Source: Micromonospora sp. ATA32 (GTDB taxonomy: Bacteria; Actinomycetota; Actinomycetes; Mycobacteriales; Micromonosporaceae). Taken from it: a DNA stretch of 36,273 bases. The stretch's first letter is position 1. Each line of letters begins with the position of its first letter. The translations under genes and the position numbers were made by a program. Under the pieces are notes generated by a model. The model was not told the origin of the DNA. It worked only from the letters and a program-made list of their open reading frames with translations, and searched no databases. Where the stretch lies: positions 1 to 36,273 of the forward strand of contig JAEVHO010000004.1 in NCBI GenBank assembly GCA_016802835.1. Direction: 5' to 3'. Of this stretch, positions 36,000 through 36,273 are shown in pieces.

Positions 36000-36216
36000 A
36001 CTCCTGGTGGGTAGGTAGCCGCCGGCAGGCGAGCACTCTGTTGTCCTGGACGTTGAGTCCTGACGAAAGATCGTGCCGCTGCCGGTCGGTGGGGAGAGTT
36101 GATCGCTGATGGGATGTCGTGCCCGCCCGGTTGCGGCGTGAGCACTGCTTCATTAGGTCGCTGATGGTTCTCCCGCTGGCTACTGGCCGTGTTCGGTGTC
36201 GGAGACGGGAGATGCG
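36000..36216 (+). ncRNA. Possible IS110 bridge RNA region
   Basis: The non-coding stretch directly before the IS110-type transposase start is where this family encodes its bridge RNA. Visible structure: a hairpin with GTGC/GCAC outer arms (36119-36145) and a CCGC/GCGG inner stem around a CCGGTT loop, and a 10-bp direct repeat TCGCTGATGG at 36103-36112 and 36158-36167. The element's left end was not found, so the limits are nominal and the RNA itself is not proven. Confidence 0.25.
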
Positions 36217-36273
36217 TTGCTGTTCGTTGGAGATGACTGGGCCGAGGACCACCACGACGTCGAGTTGATGGAC
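36217..36273 (+). mobile_element. IS110-family transposase, 5' end (partial)
   Basis: The TTG at 36217, after GGGAG, begins L-L-F-V-G-D-D-W-A-E-D-H-H-D-V-E-L-M-D and runs off the window. V-G-D-D-W-A-E-D-H-H is the characteristic first motif of actinobacterial IS110 transposases (RuvC-like DEDD domain, first catalytic Asp). Only 19 codons are visible, but they match the family pattern closely. The element lies upstream of the isomerase-family gene in the opposite orientation and may have separated it from its original promoter region. Confidence 0.7.

Noticed and set aside
35968..36255. A 95-codon minus-strand open frame at the right edge
   Set aside because: It has arginine-rich, low-complexity content without motifs, and its start overlaps the IS110 transposase beginning on the other strand.
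1..36273. CRISPR arrays, tRNA, rRNA, riboswitches, replication origin
   Set aside because: No regularly spaced repeats, no cloverleaf or rRNA-like sequence, and no known riboswitch core was seen.

Overview
The window is high-GC DNA with GTG/TTG starts, purine-rich ribosome binding sites, ATGA/GTGA gene overlaps and very long secreted multidomain enzymes. It reads as a filamentous actinomycete, most likely Micromonosporaceae-like (a guess from gene style, not tested).

Left part (1 to about 11.1 kb) is a patchy accessory region. It holds the 5' end of a lipoprotein gene, a decayed TetR regulator, a decayed small membrane protein, a secreted subtilisin-type protease, and an ABC exporter (ATPase plus permease) followed by a DesK/NarL-type two-component system. 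After these come an NTF2-like remnant, an SDR oxidoreductase, a small Rho-N-like protein behind a sigma-B-like promoter, an IS1380-family transposase remnant, a WYL regulator, a DinB-like protein and a VOC protein. Several of these genes carry internal deletions.

Right part (11.2 to 36 kb) is one metabolic theme on the minus strand. Reading 5' to 3': a sugar isomerase-family gene and a 71-aa LuxR-type HTH gene; a large GH78 alpha-L-rhamnosidase; then a tightly packed run of GH106, GH78, GH78-like and GH106-like secreted enzymes, rhamnulokinase (rhaB), and lutA-lutB-lutC. The inferred logic is that extracellular enzymes strip L-rhamnose from plant polysaccharide or glycosides, RhaB phosphorylates L-rhamnulose, and the L-lactaldehyde branch, once oxidised to L-lactate, is burned to pyruvate by LutABC. 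A canonical rhamnose isomerase, the rhamnulose-1-phosphate aldolase, lactaldehyde dehydrogenase and a sugar importer are not in the window. Two matching LacI-type palindromes lie in front of the glycosidase genes, but no LacI gene is present.

The right edge holds the first codons of an IS110-family transposase on the plus strand. The non-coding stretch before it is where IS110 elements usually encode a bridge RNA.

Five genes (ABC ATPase, lutB, GH106-like, GH78-like, GH78) each read as full-length proteins only after one single-base frame correction, four apparent deletions and one apparent insertion, mostly in G/C runs. This is either consensus error in the sequence or real lesions. All protein identities rest on recognising motifs by eye; no database search was run.
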